This document shows, in pieces, positions 1-8,726 of a stretch of 64,000 bases of DNA (the stretch's first letter is position 1; each line of letters opens with the position of its first letter). The stretch is from Sphingobacterium hungaricum (GTDB lineage Bacteria > Bacteroidota > Bacteroidia > Sphingobacteriales > Sphingobacteriaceae), in NCBI RefSeq assembly GCF_015210005.1, contig NZ_MU158698.1, positions 3,290,029 through 3,354,028 of the forward strand, in the 5' to 3' direction. Below the pieces are notes generated by a model. It did no database searches, was not told the DNA's origin, and saw only the letters and a program-made list of their open reading frames with translations. Position numbers and translations under genes: made by a program.

Positions 1-293
1 ACGAGTACTCCCACACCGACAACCTTACATGAAGTAAAATCAAAAACCCGCAAATTGAACGGATTTGTTGGGATTTTTGTTTTTTCCAAATTAATAAACT
101 CCATACAATATCAATCAATATGAGCTATTCGGCGAATGATTTTGATACCTTAGTTTTACTCAGAGATTAGCACTTAATCAACTGCATATCAATTTATTGA
201 ATACTTTTATTTTGGTACTTTTCGCTCTTGTTTGATTAGTATACATATAAAAATACTTTTTTCAGTAAGTTTGGGAACTAATTTTGTATAAAT
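1..293. other. Left-edge intergenic sequence
   Basis: No recognisable gene. A plus-strand frame is open from the window edge to a TGA at 121-123, but the 40 residues resemble no family I know. The stretch is AT-rich and ends with two promoter-like octamers, TAAGTTTG at 266-273 and TAATTTTG at 279-286. Both match the Bacteroidota -7 consensus TAnnTTTG; the first leaves a plausible short leader before the next gene. No convincing -33 TTG was found at the right distance. Confidence 0.4.
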
Positions 294-1403
294 ATGAAAA
301 AGTTACTCTTACTGAATATTTTAATCCTTACATATTATTGTGGTTTTTGTCAAAAGATTGATTTCGTGAATGGCGATGGAGCATTATCCATCGGTACGCA
401 ATCAAATAGAACAGCATGGGTTACGTTAGCAGACATTGACAATGATGGCGACCTTGATGCATTGGTTGCAAATGGGAGGCATTGGGCGGAACAGAGCTAT
501 GTCTTTTTTAACGACGGGAGCGGTAATTTTAAATCTGGGCGACCATTAGGTAGATTGCTTCAAGCATCGTATTGCATAAAAGCAGGAGATTTGAACGGTG
601 ACGGGTATTTGGATATTGTCTTAGTAAACGATAAGACTCCAAATAGAATTTATTTCGGGGATTCCACAATGTCATTTGAAAGGTATCACGAATTTGGAAA
701 GGCATCTCCATCGAGGCATGTAGAAATAATTGATATTAACAAAGATGGTCATCTTGATTTAGTTGTATCGAATAGGAAAGCTCAAAATGAAATATGGATA
801 AATGACGGGGAAGCTTCATTTACTGAATGTGTTTATTTTGGAGATGAAGAATCAGAGACTATACAGACTGTTGTCGTAGACTTTAACATGGATGGATATG
901 TTGATTTGGTTACAGCGGAACGAGGTGGTAAGAATAAAATCTTTATAAATAATGGTCAGCAAATTTTTAATAATGTTGAAAGCTTTGGTGATGAAGAAAT
1001 AGAATGCCGTTCCATAGCTGTTGCCGATATTAACAAAGATGGTTTTTCGGATGTGATAGTAGGTTATTTAGGTGTTGCAAACCGAATCTATTATGGAGAT
1101 AAAAACTTGAAATACGATAATTTTGATGAGTTTGGAGATTCGACAACAACAAGTTCAATTGCAGTGGGTGATTTGAACCAAGATGGTATTATGGATATCA
1201 TTGAAGGCAATGTTGAATCTGTAAATCGAGTTTTCATCGGAAAGGTACATGGCACTTTCGAAATACGAAATCTTCGAGAGGATTTAAAGGACGATACTTA
1301 TCATGTGGAAATTGGGGATTTAAACAATGATGGCTTGTTAGATATTGTTGAAGCTAATTCCGATGCATGGAATCTTTACTATTACACGATTCTTAAAAAA
1401 TAA
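294..1403 (+). CDS. Secreted FG-GAP/VCBS repeat beta-propeller protein
   Basis: The first ~19 residues form a Sec signal peptide ending near YCGFCQ, so the protein is exported. The rest carries seven repeats with a calcium-loop pattern DxNxDGxxD, for example DIDNDGDLD, DLNGDGYLD, DINKDGHLD, DFNMDGYVD, DINKDGFSD, DLNQDGIMD and DLNNDGLLD. Seven blades suggest a complete integrin-like FG-GAP (VCBS) beta-propeller with no other domain. Such proteins bind ligands or carbohydrate at the cell surface, or are secreted; no enzymatic motif is visible. It is monocistronic, and the next gene is convergent. The fold is clear, the function is not. Confidence 0.8.
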   Translation: MKKLLLLNILILTYYCGFCQKIDFVNGDGALSIGTQSNRTAWVTLADIDNDGDLDALVANGRHWAEQSYVFFNDGSGNFKSGRPLGRLLQASYCIKAGDLNGDGYLDIVLVNDKTPNRIYFGDSTMSFERYHEFGKASPSRHVEIIDINKDGHLDLVVSNRKAQNEIWINDGEASFTECVYFGDEESETIQTVVVDFNMDGYVDLVTAERGGKNKIFINNGQQIFNNVESFGDEEIECRSIAVADINKDGFSDVIVGYLGVANRIYYGDKNLKYDNFDEFGDSTTTSSIAVGDLNQDGIMDIIEGNVESVNRVFIGKVHGTFEIRNLREDLKDDTYHVEIGDLNNDGLLDIVEANSDAWNLYYYTILKK

Positions 1404-1669
1404 TTGTTTCCTTTTGTTAGTTTAGACCGTTATGTTTGTTGCAATCACCGAGCAAACAATATGTGAGCAAAAAGCTGAGCGGTTCTTCAAAAGTATTTTC
1501 AACAATTTGATTGATAGTTATTTGCGGAGGTATAAATCTTCTTACCACTATTAGATAGTGAAAAGCGTTTCGCTCTAAAAGGAGGAACAGCCATCACCAA
1601 CTTTCACGTTAATTGTTTTCATAGCGGCAAATTGCATCAAGTTGTTAAACTAAATGAATAAACAGAAGC
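1404..1669. other. Intergenic remnant sequence between convergent genes
   Basis: About 266 bases without a supported gene. On the minus strand an ATG at 1622 opens only 15 codons. An overlapping frame encodes a 31-residue basic peptide starting MAVPPFRAKRF, and a third frame stays open for about 55 codons. None has a convincing family match. It may be a decayed small gene or repeat-associated sequence. Confidence 0.25.
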
Positions 1670-3472
1670 CTACCTCTCCAAAAAACCCTCCAAATCATCC
1701 TCTTTCCCTAAACCAAACTTCTGTTTCAGCCGGTATTTGAACATACGGACACTCTGCGGTTCGACATGCAAAGCCTGTGCAATCTGCTTGGTAGTCATTT
1801 TAAGGTAGATATAGGTGCAGTATTTCAGATCAAGGGGGGTTAGTTTCTGAATTGCTTTTTCGTTTAACCGGTTAAAGAAATCGGGATGTAATTTGTGTAT
1901 CTGCATTTTGATATCTTCATAATCCGTCTGCAGAAGCATTTCTTCCTTAATCAGTTTCTGTATATGTTTGGCTTCGCCACTATCTATTTTATCCTGAATC
2001 TGTTTAAGCGTGTCATTTTTTCTATCTATGATTAGTGAATTTGCCAAGGCTTCTTTTTCCAACTGTTGCCGTCTTAAATCCAGCACTTCCTGTTCAGCTT
2101 TCAACCTCGCTTGTTCTTCTTTTTCCAATTTAAGTTGCATAGCAGCCTGCTGTGCCTGATCTTCTTTTTCCTGAGCCAATTGTTTTTCACGCTCTATGGA
2201 ATATCGTAGTCGGAAGTGATAAGATACGAACATACATAGGAGTCCGAACAACAGCGCAATAGCAATTCCTCCGTAGAGGTAATTTTTTCGTTTCCTGAAA
2301 TTTTCACGTTCGGTTAGAAGTTCAAGCTCACGGTCCTTTTTTTCGGTTTCATACTGCACCTCTAACTTCTGTGCGTTGTAAAGCTGTTGTTCGTTAAACG
2401 ATTTTATTAATAAATCTTCTGCGCGTTGCTGATAAGTCAATGCCGACTTAAAATCTTGTTTTCTTAAGGCAATATCAGCTAAATCCTGATTAATGGCATA
2501 CTCTAACCTAAAATGATTTCCGCTGGAACTCATTATTCTACTAAGCCCTTGTAAAAGATATTTTTCCGCAAGTCCCAAATCTTCTTTTTGCTTTGCAAAT
2601 CCACTTTTAATACCAAATATATTACCCCATTTATCAGCAAAAGCTTCGCTATTATCTAGTTTTTGTTCTGCAAGTTTGAGGTAATCAAATGCTTTCTGCT
2701 CTCTATACGGCAATGCTTCAACCGAATGCTCCAAAAAATAATTTGCCAGGTTAATACATGTAATCACATATGTATTAACACTTATTTTATCCGGTTGCTT
2801 TTCCAATAAATTAAAAGACTTATTCAGATAATGATAACTGCTGTCCAAAAGATTTCGCTCTTTACTTCTTTTGTATCTTGTCAGATACATACTTGAAATA
2901 CCGTTGTTTACATTCGTTTGTAAATTGATGTTGTTTGCTTCAATAGCACAGTAACGAGCCTGATGTATATAGTGTTCCATCTTTTCACTAACGTCCCATT
3001 TGCTGTAAGCTCCGTACAGCAAATAGTTTAGGTGGTATTTGGTAGAAAGATCCTCCTCATTATTTTCCACCTGTTTTAGGCCATAAAGGGCATCTTTTAC
3101 AACCGCATCCGGCAGATTAAGTGCATTATTCAGGAATGCTCTAGCCCTATAGGCCACCGCTAAAGATGTTTTTTTCTTCGACTTCTCTGCATTTTCCAAA
3201 CTTAAGTCAATGAGTTTCTTAGAAAGTAGAAGACTATCCATCGAAGTATATATACTGCTTTGATAAGCATACAGATAGGCTAAATCAGCAGGCGAACTGG
3301 TGGACTCAATGCCGGCATCCAAAATCTTAATAGATTCTTTTTGCTGGTTTTGCAATTGAAGCCGATCCAGTTCATCCAGAATTTTTTGCGTATCGGAATG
3401 AATGTGCTGGGCACTAAGCTCTACACATGCTAGAAAAGCAACTATTAAACAAAAAACATATCTAAACCTCAT
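1670..3472 (-). CDS. TPR membrane regulator with C-terminal LuxR-like HTH
   Basis: N-terminal signal peptide (residues 1-21, ending LSAQ), then about 350 residues of helical repeats of the tetratricopeptide type. One transmembrane segment follows (YLYGGIAIALLFGLLCMF, ~400-420), then a Glu/Lys/Gln-rich coiled coil and a C-terminal helix-turn-helix (LKMTTKQIAQALHVEPQSVR). This is the usual layout of Bacteroidota TPR regulators in which a periplasmic sensor is joined through the membrane to a cytoplasmic DNA-binding domain. No kinase or receiver domain is present. The neighbours do not form an obvious PUL, so the target is unknown; the envelope gene cluster divergent at 3708 is the nearest candidate. 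Architecture is confident, ligand and regulon are not. Confidence 0.75.
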   Translation of the reverse strand: MRFRYVFCLIVAFLACVELSAQHIHSDTQKILDELDRLQLQNQQKESIKILDAGIESTSSPADLAYLYAYQSSIYTSMDSLLLSKKLIDLSLENAEKSKKKTSLAVAYRARAFLNNALNLPDAVVKDALYGLKQVENNEEDLSTKYHLNYLLYGAYSKWDVSEKMEHYIHQARYCAIEANNINLQTNVNNGISSMYLTRYKRSKERNLLDSSYHYLNKSFNLLEKQPDKISVNTYVITCINLANYFLEHSVEALPYREQKAFDYLKLAEQKLDNSEAFADKWGNIFGIKSGFAKQKEDLGLAEKYLLQGLSRIMSSSGNHFRLEYAINQDLADIALRKQDFKSALTYQQRAEDLLIKSFNEQQLYNAQKLEVQYETEKKDRELELLTERENFRKRKNYLYGGIAIALLFGLLCMFVSYHFRLRYSIEREKQLAQEKEDQAQQAAMQLKLEKEEQARLKAEQEVLDLRRQQLEKEALANSLIIDRKNDTLKQIQDKIDSGEAKHIQKLIKEEMLLQTDYEDIKMQIHKLHPDFFNRLNEKAIQKLTPLDLKYCTYIYLKMTTKQIAQALHVEPQSVRMFKYRLKQKFGLGKEDDLEGFLER

Positions 3473-3707
3473 ACAATTTCTATATACATACTCCTACAAA
3501 GTAATAAAAAAAACGAAAGACATTCGAACGAGATACCGTTAAACTTCTTGATGACTTTATTTTCAATTTATTGAAAATTAGCTAATTAAAACACACGTAG
3601 ATACTTTGTATATACATTTTAAAAAGTTGTAGATGGTTTGTTCGGTTAACCAGATCATTAATTCTTAAGAATCTTCCGATTTTTGTTTAAGATTAAATTA
3701 AAAAATT

Positions 3708-4016
3708 ATGACACCGAAAGTACAATCTATTTTAAGGTATCTTGGCATTTTGTTGCTTATTTCTTTTTTTGTAGGAAAAGACCAACGAAAGGACCTCAGC
3801 AAATATCATTTAAAACAAGGTTTGGGGCTATTCATCACTGCTATTGTTTTTAACCTTTGTGCAGGAATACTAGTACCGATCGTGCCATCACTTACATTTG
3901 CCATACATATCATTGTTTTTCTGATAATGATGGCGTTGGGTGCAATACCAGCAGTCAACGAGGTTAAAAAGCCAGTGCCGGTAATCGGAAAGTTATTTGA
4001 AGATAAATTTAATTGA
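3708..4016 (+). CDS. Small DUF4870/Tic20-like membrane protein
   Basis: A 102-residue protein with three or four hydrophobic helices (RYLGILLLISFFV, LGLFITAIVFNLCAGILVPI, FAIHIIVFLIMMALGAI). The stretch DLSKYHLKQGLGLF resembles the re-entrant 'FHARQ'-type motif of DUF4870 and Tic20-like import-component proteins. It ends with a short polar tail. First gene of a plus-strand run reaching 7710, with short gaps suggesting co-transcription. Family assignment is inferred from hydropathy and that single motif. Confidence 0.6.
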   Translation: MTPKVQSILRYLGILLLISFFVGKDQRKDLSKYHLKQGLGLFITAIVFNLCAGILVPIVPSLTFAIHIIVFLIMMALGAIPAVNEVKKPVPVIGKLFEDKFN

Positions 4017-4035
4017 TAACTAAGTGATTATAGAT

Positions 4036-5103
4036 ATGAAAAGATTTTTTTTCTTAGTACCGATGTTACTGACGTTTTTCATTTCTTGCTACAAAGATGA
4101 TGAACATCATACAGAGGAAGATCCGCTATCGGTTTATGTATATGCGGCCGGGACGCGCATGCATCAAGATAGGCTTCAGGCTCTCTACTTGAAAAACAAA
4201 CTGGTAATAGAACTTCCGTATACAGCAGGAGTGGCTACTGTTGCCAATGACATTCAGGTTTCAGGTGATGATGTTTATGTAGCAGGTTCTGCATTGGAAA
4301 AAGAAGGAACTTCGTACAGATACACGAACGCACTACTGTGGAAAAACGGCCAAGCTCAGGTGCTGAACGCACCTCCTTCAAAAAGTGTTAGTGCAAATGC
4401 ACTTTTCATTTCTGGAAATGATGTTTATGTAGCAGGTTTTTACGTGCCAGAATCCGTGAATGCAACAAGCAGGGCTATCGTATGGAAAAATGGAGTGATG
4501 ATGAATATTGGGAGCACTTCTATCCACACCCGCTTGGAAGACATATTTGTTTCCGGTAGCGCAATTTACGTAGTGGGTCACGAGAATACGCAGGGAGGTA
4601 TCGTGTCAAAATACTGGAAAAACGGAGTACCGACCGTGCTTTCAGAAAGCTCATCAACGACTTATGCAAAAAGTATCCATGTAGATGGAACAGACGTTTA
4701 TGTGGTGGGTTACGCAGATGCGCTCGGTGATCGTAGCTTGAAGTTGTGGAAGAACGGTGTGCCTACCAACCTGATATCGGGAACATCTGTAATACGAGGT
4801 CTAAACGTTAGTGTTAGCAATGGCAACGTCTATGCCACAGGCTATGAACAAGTAGGAAGTAAATATGCGCCCAGGGTTTTCAAGAACAATGAGCCACTTC
4901 CTATCCAGCACTCAAACAGCGGACATTCCTATGCTTTCTCCTCACAGGTTGTGGACGGCAAGGTGTATGTGCTGGGACAGGAAGATCAGAATGGTGCAAT
5001 GACATACCTAGTTTGGGAAGATGGAAAGGAAATCAAATACCTCACAAATACTTCCCAGCCAATGGAATTACACTCCATGTACGTTGTACCTAAGAATTTA
5101 TAA
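4036..5103 (+). CDS. Outer-membrane lipoprotein with beta-propeller-like repeats
   Basis: I place the start at the ATG at 4036 rather than the in-frame GTG at 4024, because MKRFFFLVPMLLTFFISC is then a clean lipoprotein signal with Cys18 followed by YKDDE; acidic residues after Cys favour surface export in Bacteroidota. The mature part consists of about six repeats of ~45 residues with a pattern like SGxDVYVxGYx(n)LWKNGVPTxL, which predicts a beta-propeller. No catalytic motif is seen. It follows the DUF4870-like gene by ~20 bases and precedes the TPM gene, consistent with one envelope operon. Function unknown. Confidence 0.7.
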   Translation: MKRFFFLVPMLLTFFISCYKDDEHHTEEDPLSVYVYAAGTRMHQDRLQALYLKNKLVIELPYTAGVATVANDIQVSGDDVYVAGSALEKEGTSYRYTNALLWKNGQAQVLNAPPSKSVSANALFISGNDVYVAGFYVPESVNATSRAIVWKNGVMMNIGSTSIHTRLEDIFVSGSAIYVVGHENTQGGIVSKYWKNGVPTVLSESSSTTYAKSIHVDGTDVYVVGYADALGDRSLKLWKNGVPTNLISGTSVIRGLNVSVSNGNVYATGYEQVGSKYAPRVFKNNEPLPIQHSNSGHSYAFSSQVVDGKVYVLGQEDQNGAMTYLVWEDGKEIKYLTNTSQPMELHSMYVVPKNL

Positions 5104-5178
5104 AATGATGCAATTGGACAGCAAATTAACTACGAATCATGATATGATTTATCACATACTAAATTAAAAAAATATTAG

Positions 5179-6456
5179 ATGCGTAATCTGCTCTATATAA
5201 TAGTGTGTTGTTTTTTGTCAACGCTGGTGGTTGGACAGACCAATCCTAACAAGAATCAGTTTGTTGTCAAAAAAGAACGCGTCATTGATTATGAAAGGAT
5301 TTTTTCCGATAAAGAGATACAGCAGTTAGACAGTATTGTAAATGACCTCTGGCAGAAAGGAATTGCCGAAATAGCCATCATAACTATTGATGAACGCCAT
5401 ACCGACAAAGACCATTTTGATCAATATGTATTTAATAATTTGACAGGATATGCCCCAGGGGAATACGGAAAAAACAATGGGATAGTTATCGCGATTTCCA
5501 AACAATTCCGCCTAATGCGTATAGAAAATGGCTACGGTATAGAGAAAATCATGAGCGATGAAGCTACAAAAAAAATCATTGAAAAATATTTTATACCGAA
5601 ATTTAAGGATGACAACTATTTTGAAGGAACAAGGAGCGGTCTAGATGCCATTGTCAGTCATGTAGAAAAGAAAGTGCAGCAATACAACTATACGGATGCA
5701 TCGTCTATTTTCCTTCCTTCGCTGTTTCAAAAGATCAGGACATTTGTGCTAGAAAACGGAACACCGCAGACTTTCCGAAATCTCGATAATGATAATCCCT
5801 CATACAATTTCACATCACTTGATGTATTCCTCGGTCCAGCAAGGAAACAAGCTTTTATCTTGAAAGACTTTTTGGAAACCGATTACTATGAAATGACCAT
5901 CCGAAAAAGTGATGGCAAAGATTATCAGTTTATCTATTTTGGTGAGCATGTACCTGAGCAGACATTTATAAAAAAGAATATGCACGCATATCGGGTGTAT
6001 TGGCTTGACCCCGGAGATCAGTTGATTCCTCAGGATGTATGGCCTTTGCTCTATCAGATGGAGGATGAAATGACTCAGCATTCAGCAAGTTCCAATCCTA
6101 AAAAGTTCACTGATTACAGTTGGAAACTTAAGCAGGAATTCTATCCAATGGAGCGCAAATATAAGAACATTGACCGTAATGACACCATAGCGTTTTTTCA
6201 AGACCATGTTTTTATCAAAGGAGAAAAGAAAGGCGCATTTGACATCAACGAAAATAAAAGAGTGTTGTCCATCAAGATGGATGACGGACAACATCCTTCA
6301 TTTGCGATTTTTAAAATGGAAGACCGCTATTATTATCGTTATCATTTCAATAAGACTGAACAGAAACTCTATTTGGTTCCGTTGGATGAAAAAGAAGGTA
6401 ATGATCTTATTTCAGTAGAGGGATGCACACTTGTATTTGAAATTTTAGAACAATAA
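5179..6456 (+). CDS. Exported TPM-domain (YgcG-like) protein
   Basis: Signal peptide of ~19 residues (cut near VVGQ), then a TPM domain at about residues 32-165. Its typical features are VIDYERIFSDKEIQQLDSI at the start, the strand EIAIITID, and the block NNGIVIAISKQFRLMRIENG. TPM domains occur in photosystem II repair proteins and in bacterial YgcG-type envelope proteins, some of which have phosphatase activity. The C-terminal ~250 residues are specific to this protein and match nothing I recognise. There is no C-terminal membrane anchor, unlike many YgcG proteins. It sits in the middle of an envelope gene run and is followed after 11 bases by the next gene. Confidence 0.75.
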   Translation: MRNLLYIIVCCFLSTLVVGQTNPNKNQFVVKKERVIDYERIFSDKEIQQLDSIVNDLWQKGIAEIAIITIDERHTDKDHFDQYVFNNLTGYAPGEYGKNNGIVIAISKQFRLMRIENGYGIEKIMSDEATKKIIEKYFIPKFKDDNYFEGTRSGLDAIVSHVEKKVQQYNYTDASSIFLPSLFQKIRTFVLENGTPQTFRNLDNDNPSYNFTSLDVFLGPARKQAFILKDFLETDYYEMTIRKSDGKDYQFIYFGEHVPEQTFIKKNMHAYRVYWLDPGDQLIPQDVWPLLYQMEDEMTQHSASSNPKKFTDYSWKLKQEFYPMERKYKNIDRNDTIAFFQDHVFIKGEKKGAFDINENKRVLSIKMDDGQHPSFAIFKMEDRYYYRYHFNKTEQKLYLVPLDEKEGNDLISVEGCTLVFEILEQ

Positions 6457-6467
6457 AAAGAAGAAAT

Positions 6468-7154
6468 ATGTTTTTTGTAATCAATAAAATAGAACATGCA
6501 GTCCATAGTAACGATGGTCTGCATAATCCTAAAAATCCATCCAACCCAATGGTATTGGGTATCTACCGTACACAGTCAAAAACGGCACTTTTTACCGTAT
6601 ATTCCAAAAAAGCCTATGGTGAATTCTGGGATGAAGTGACGCAAAAGAAAATTCCAAGAAGATTCTGGATACCGGAAATGAAAGCATTTGCGAGTCAAAA
6701 GGCTGCTGAAGCACCTCAGCCTCCTTTTATCTTTAAGCTGACCGTTGTAGGATGGATTTTCGTAGCATTGATGATCGCTACGATGGGATTGATCGTTTAT
6801 CAGGAAGTAAAGCCGCCAGTACCTAAGTCTGCAATCTACACAGCTATGGAAAAAGCTCCAGTGGTCGGCGATATTTTCTTTGGGCATTATGAAAAGTATA
6901 AAGAAAAAAGAACGCCCATTGGCGCCGAGATAGGTTTTGGTTGGTTCAAAATTGTAAAAGTGGAGGGATCAGATTTTTATCTTTCCAAAAGCATGGAGAT
7001 GAGCAAAACCAGCAAACCTAAAGAACAACTGAACAGCAGCGATTACGAAACAGAAACCTTACCCGCATTGCAATTGTCGGAACAAACCGGGTATAATATC
7101 CGCTTTAAATCTGCCGATGGATTGACGGAAGTATATATATCAGAGAAGAAGTAA
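6468..7154 (+). CDS. Single-pass membrane protein, unknown
   Basis: 228 residues. The N-terminal ~80 residues are soluble. A single strong transmembrane helix (LTVVGWIFVALMIATMGLIV, ~90-110) is followed by a ~115-residue domain with beta-strand character (PIGAEIGFGWFKIVKVEGSD). There is no signal peptide, so an N-in, C-out topology is likely. It starts 11 bases after the TPM gene and its stop lies one base before the next ATG, which argues for one transcript and a shared job. I do not recognise the family. Confidence 0.6.
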   Translation: MFFVINKIEHAVHSNDGLHNPKNPSNPMVLGIYRTQSKTALFTVYSKKAYGEFWDEVTQKKIPRRFWIPEMKAFASQKAAEAPQPPFIFKLTVVGWIFVALMIATMGLIVYQEVKPPVPKSAIYTAMEKAPVVGDIFFGHYEKYKEKRTPIGAEIGFGWFKIVKVEGSDFYLSKSMEMSKTSKPKEQLNSSDYETETLPALQLSEQTGYNIRFKSADGLTEVYISEKK

Positions 7155-7155
7155 G

Positions 7156-7710
7156 ATGTCTGCGAAAAAAACAATGGGTATCATTGCTTTAATTATTATA
7201 GGTTGTATCGTGCTTTTAGGTTTTATAATTTTCGCAACGGTGAAGACAAAATCTACCAACATCAACAGATACGAACCTTTTAAAGAATGGGTGGGAAAAA
7301 CCGTAGCTCTGAACAAGGAAACAGTCTTATTTAAGGATAAGGTAGAAATTCACCATAACAGCAGCTATCCTTACTTGCTACTGGATAGCAACCATCCGAA
7401 ATGGCAATATATAGAAGAACAAAAAGAGATTGGCGATTTATTGGAGATAACCAGATTTCCGGCAGGAACGAGGTTGAAGTTTGACAAAGCCATTCAATAT
7501 ACCAATGGCGTATCCGGTTTTTCTTATCCCTCAATATTCGGAACGATAACAGCTAATGGAAAAGAATACAAGACAGGTTACCAGTGGGGAGAAATGGATA
7601 TGGGAAAAAGATTTGACATGGTAGAAAAGTGCTGGCAATTTCATCAGGCACCGTGGCAAAAAGAAAAGGACACGGCTTTTTATGCATTGCCAACGGCCAG
7701 ATTTTGGTAA
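7156..7710 (+). CDS. Membrane-anchored unknown protein
   Basis: 184 residues with an N-terminal anchor or uncleaved signal (MGIIALIIIGCIVLLGFIIF, ~7-27) and an extracytoplasmic domain rich in aromatic residues. The gene starts immediately after the stop of the previous one. I recognise no motif. As the last gene of the 3708-7710 run it probably works with the TPM protein and the preceding single-pass protein; this is inference from spacing only. The region changes character directly downstream, where the defence island begins. Confidence 0.55.
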   Translation: MSAKKTMGIIALIIIGCIVLLGFIIFATVKTKSTNINRYEPFKEWVGKTVALNKETVLFKDKVEIHHNSSYPYLLLDSNHPKWQYIEEQKEIGDLLEITRFPAGTRLKFDKAIQYTNGVSGFSYPSIFGTITANGKEYKTGYQWGEMDMGKRFDMVEKCWQFHQAPWQKEKDTAFYALPTARFW

Positions 7711-8015
7711 TATTAAAAAAGCATAAAAAAATCATCACATTTTAACAATTATTCTCATAGATACTATAAGTATATACTTTTTTGCACTTGCTTCTATGAT
7801 TGGCATTGAAAGCAGTAGTATAATGAGCGAAAAAGCAACTATCACGATTATTCCTTCGAAAAAAAACTTTTAAGTTCATCAGGAAGACCTTTTTGCTGTC
7901 ATCATGAACAGAGATGACAGCCTCGTTGCAGCACACGGAATGCAGCAGATAGCAGCATTCATCAAGACTAAAGAAAAGAAAAATCATAATGGTTTGACTG
8001 TTGATGAAATCGTGT
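7711..8015. other. Intergenic region at the left edge of the defence island
   Basis: Apart from the broken small reading frame described separately (7823-8050), the stretch holds only AT-rich sequence with runs of A and T. A minus-strand frame of 114 codons crosses it, but it has poor protein character and I treat it as an artefact. Confidence 0.4.
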
Positions 8016-8050
8016 TCAGCAGTAGCAACCAACAGTTGAATACGGTTTAA
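7823..8050 (+). pseudogene. Small reading frame broken by one in-frame stop
   Basis: From the ATG at 7823 one frame runs MSEKATITIIPSKKNF, meets a TAA at 7871-7873, then continues in the same frame (VHQEDLFAVIMNRDDSL ... DEIVFSSSNQQLNTV) to a TAA at 8048-8050. The downstream part has normal amino-acid composition and could restart at the ATG at 7904, giving a 48-residue product. It ends just where the CD-NTase homology of the opposite strand stops. It may be the end of a gene that was rearranged together with the CBASS locus. Family not recognised. Confidence 0.35.
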
Positions 8051-8726
8051 AAGGTCGGTATATCGATCCAGATGTGTGGACCTCACCCCTTAGCTCATCT
8101 GACCACCCCTTCAAATAGCGAACGATCCTTCGCAACTGTGCATCCTCCTTACGTATATCTGACTGCCATTGCTTATATTCACTGAACATCCTTCTTTCAT
8201 AAAGAAATGCTTTTTGAAAACCAGATGCAACTTTCTCCTCAAACCACGCTATGAATTCAACGGGATTGCTCAACGGCCAGTCCTTGGATAAATGCGCTAA
8301 ATTTGGATTCGTAGGTGAATCCGCATAGTAGATTGGAAGATCAATGTGGAATTTCTCTTTGTCGTAACGTACCCGCACACACGTATCTTTGTCCGTCACA
8401 TCCGCGTAGCTTTCATCCTCACCGACCGCGAACAAGATTGCATCATGAAATTCCTTCGCATCAGGCCTGTCCTCCTTGGATTTATCCCCAAGAAAATAAA
8501 CCCCGTAATCCAAATCATAATCATCATCCTTTGGTGTGATGATCGTATCCATCACGTACGATCCCTGACTATGGAATTCCAAAGTTTCGTCAAAAATTAA
8601 TTCGTTAAATTTCCGCTCAATCTTTTTTCGTAAACTATTGCGTACAGCGCGTAAAATGGTTCTTCGCTCCTCGCTTAATTTAATCGCACTGTTGTAAAGT
8701 GAAAATAGTTCGTTACAGTTTGCCAT
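8016..8726 (-). pseudogene. CD-NTase of a CBASS system, C-terminus lost
   Basis: Cyclic-oligonucleotide synthase of CBASS anti-phage defence: in the family, phage infection triggers synthesis of a nucleotide second messenger that activates an effector. I choose the ATG at 8726, because upstream codons of the longer frame belong to the preceding capV. The nucleotidyltransferase core is present: GSYVMDT (Gly55-Ser56), then DDDYDLDYG with the metal-binding pair Asp71/Asp73, and the third acidic site in FHIDLPIYY. A helical part follows up to RRIVRYLKGWSDELRG (~210). After about base 8090 the sequence stops looking like the family and reaches a stop after 236 residues; CD-NTases are usually 300 or more residues. 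The C-terminal helical lobe is therefore missing and the enzyme is probably inactive. Confidence 0.8.

Noticed and set aside
1..123. Open frame from the left edge
   Set aside because: 40 residues without family likeness; cannot tell a gene end from chance in AT-rich DNA.
7742..8086. Minus-strand frame of 114 codons
   Set aside because: Poor protein composition; overlaps the CD-NTase end and a more protein-like plus-strand frame.
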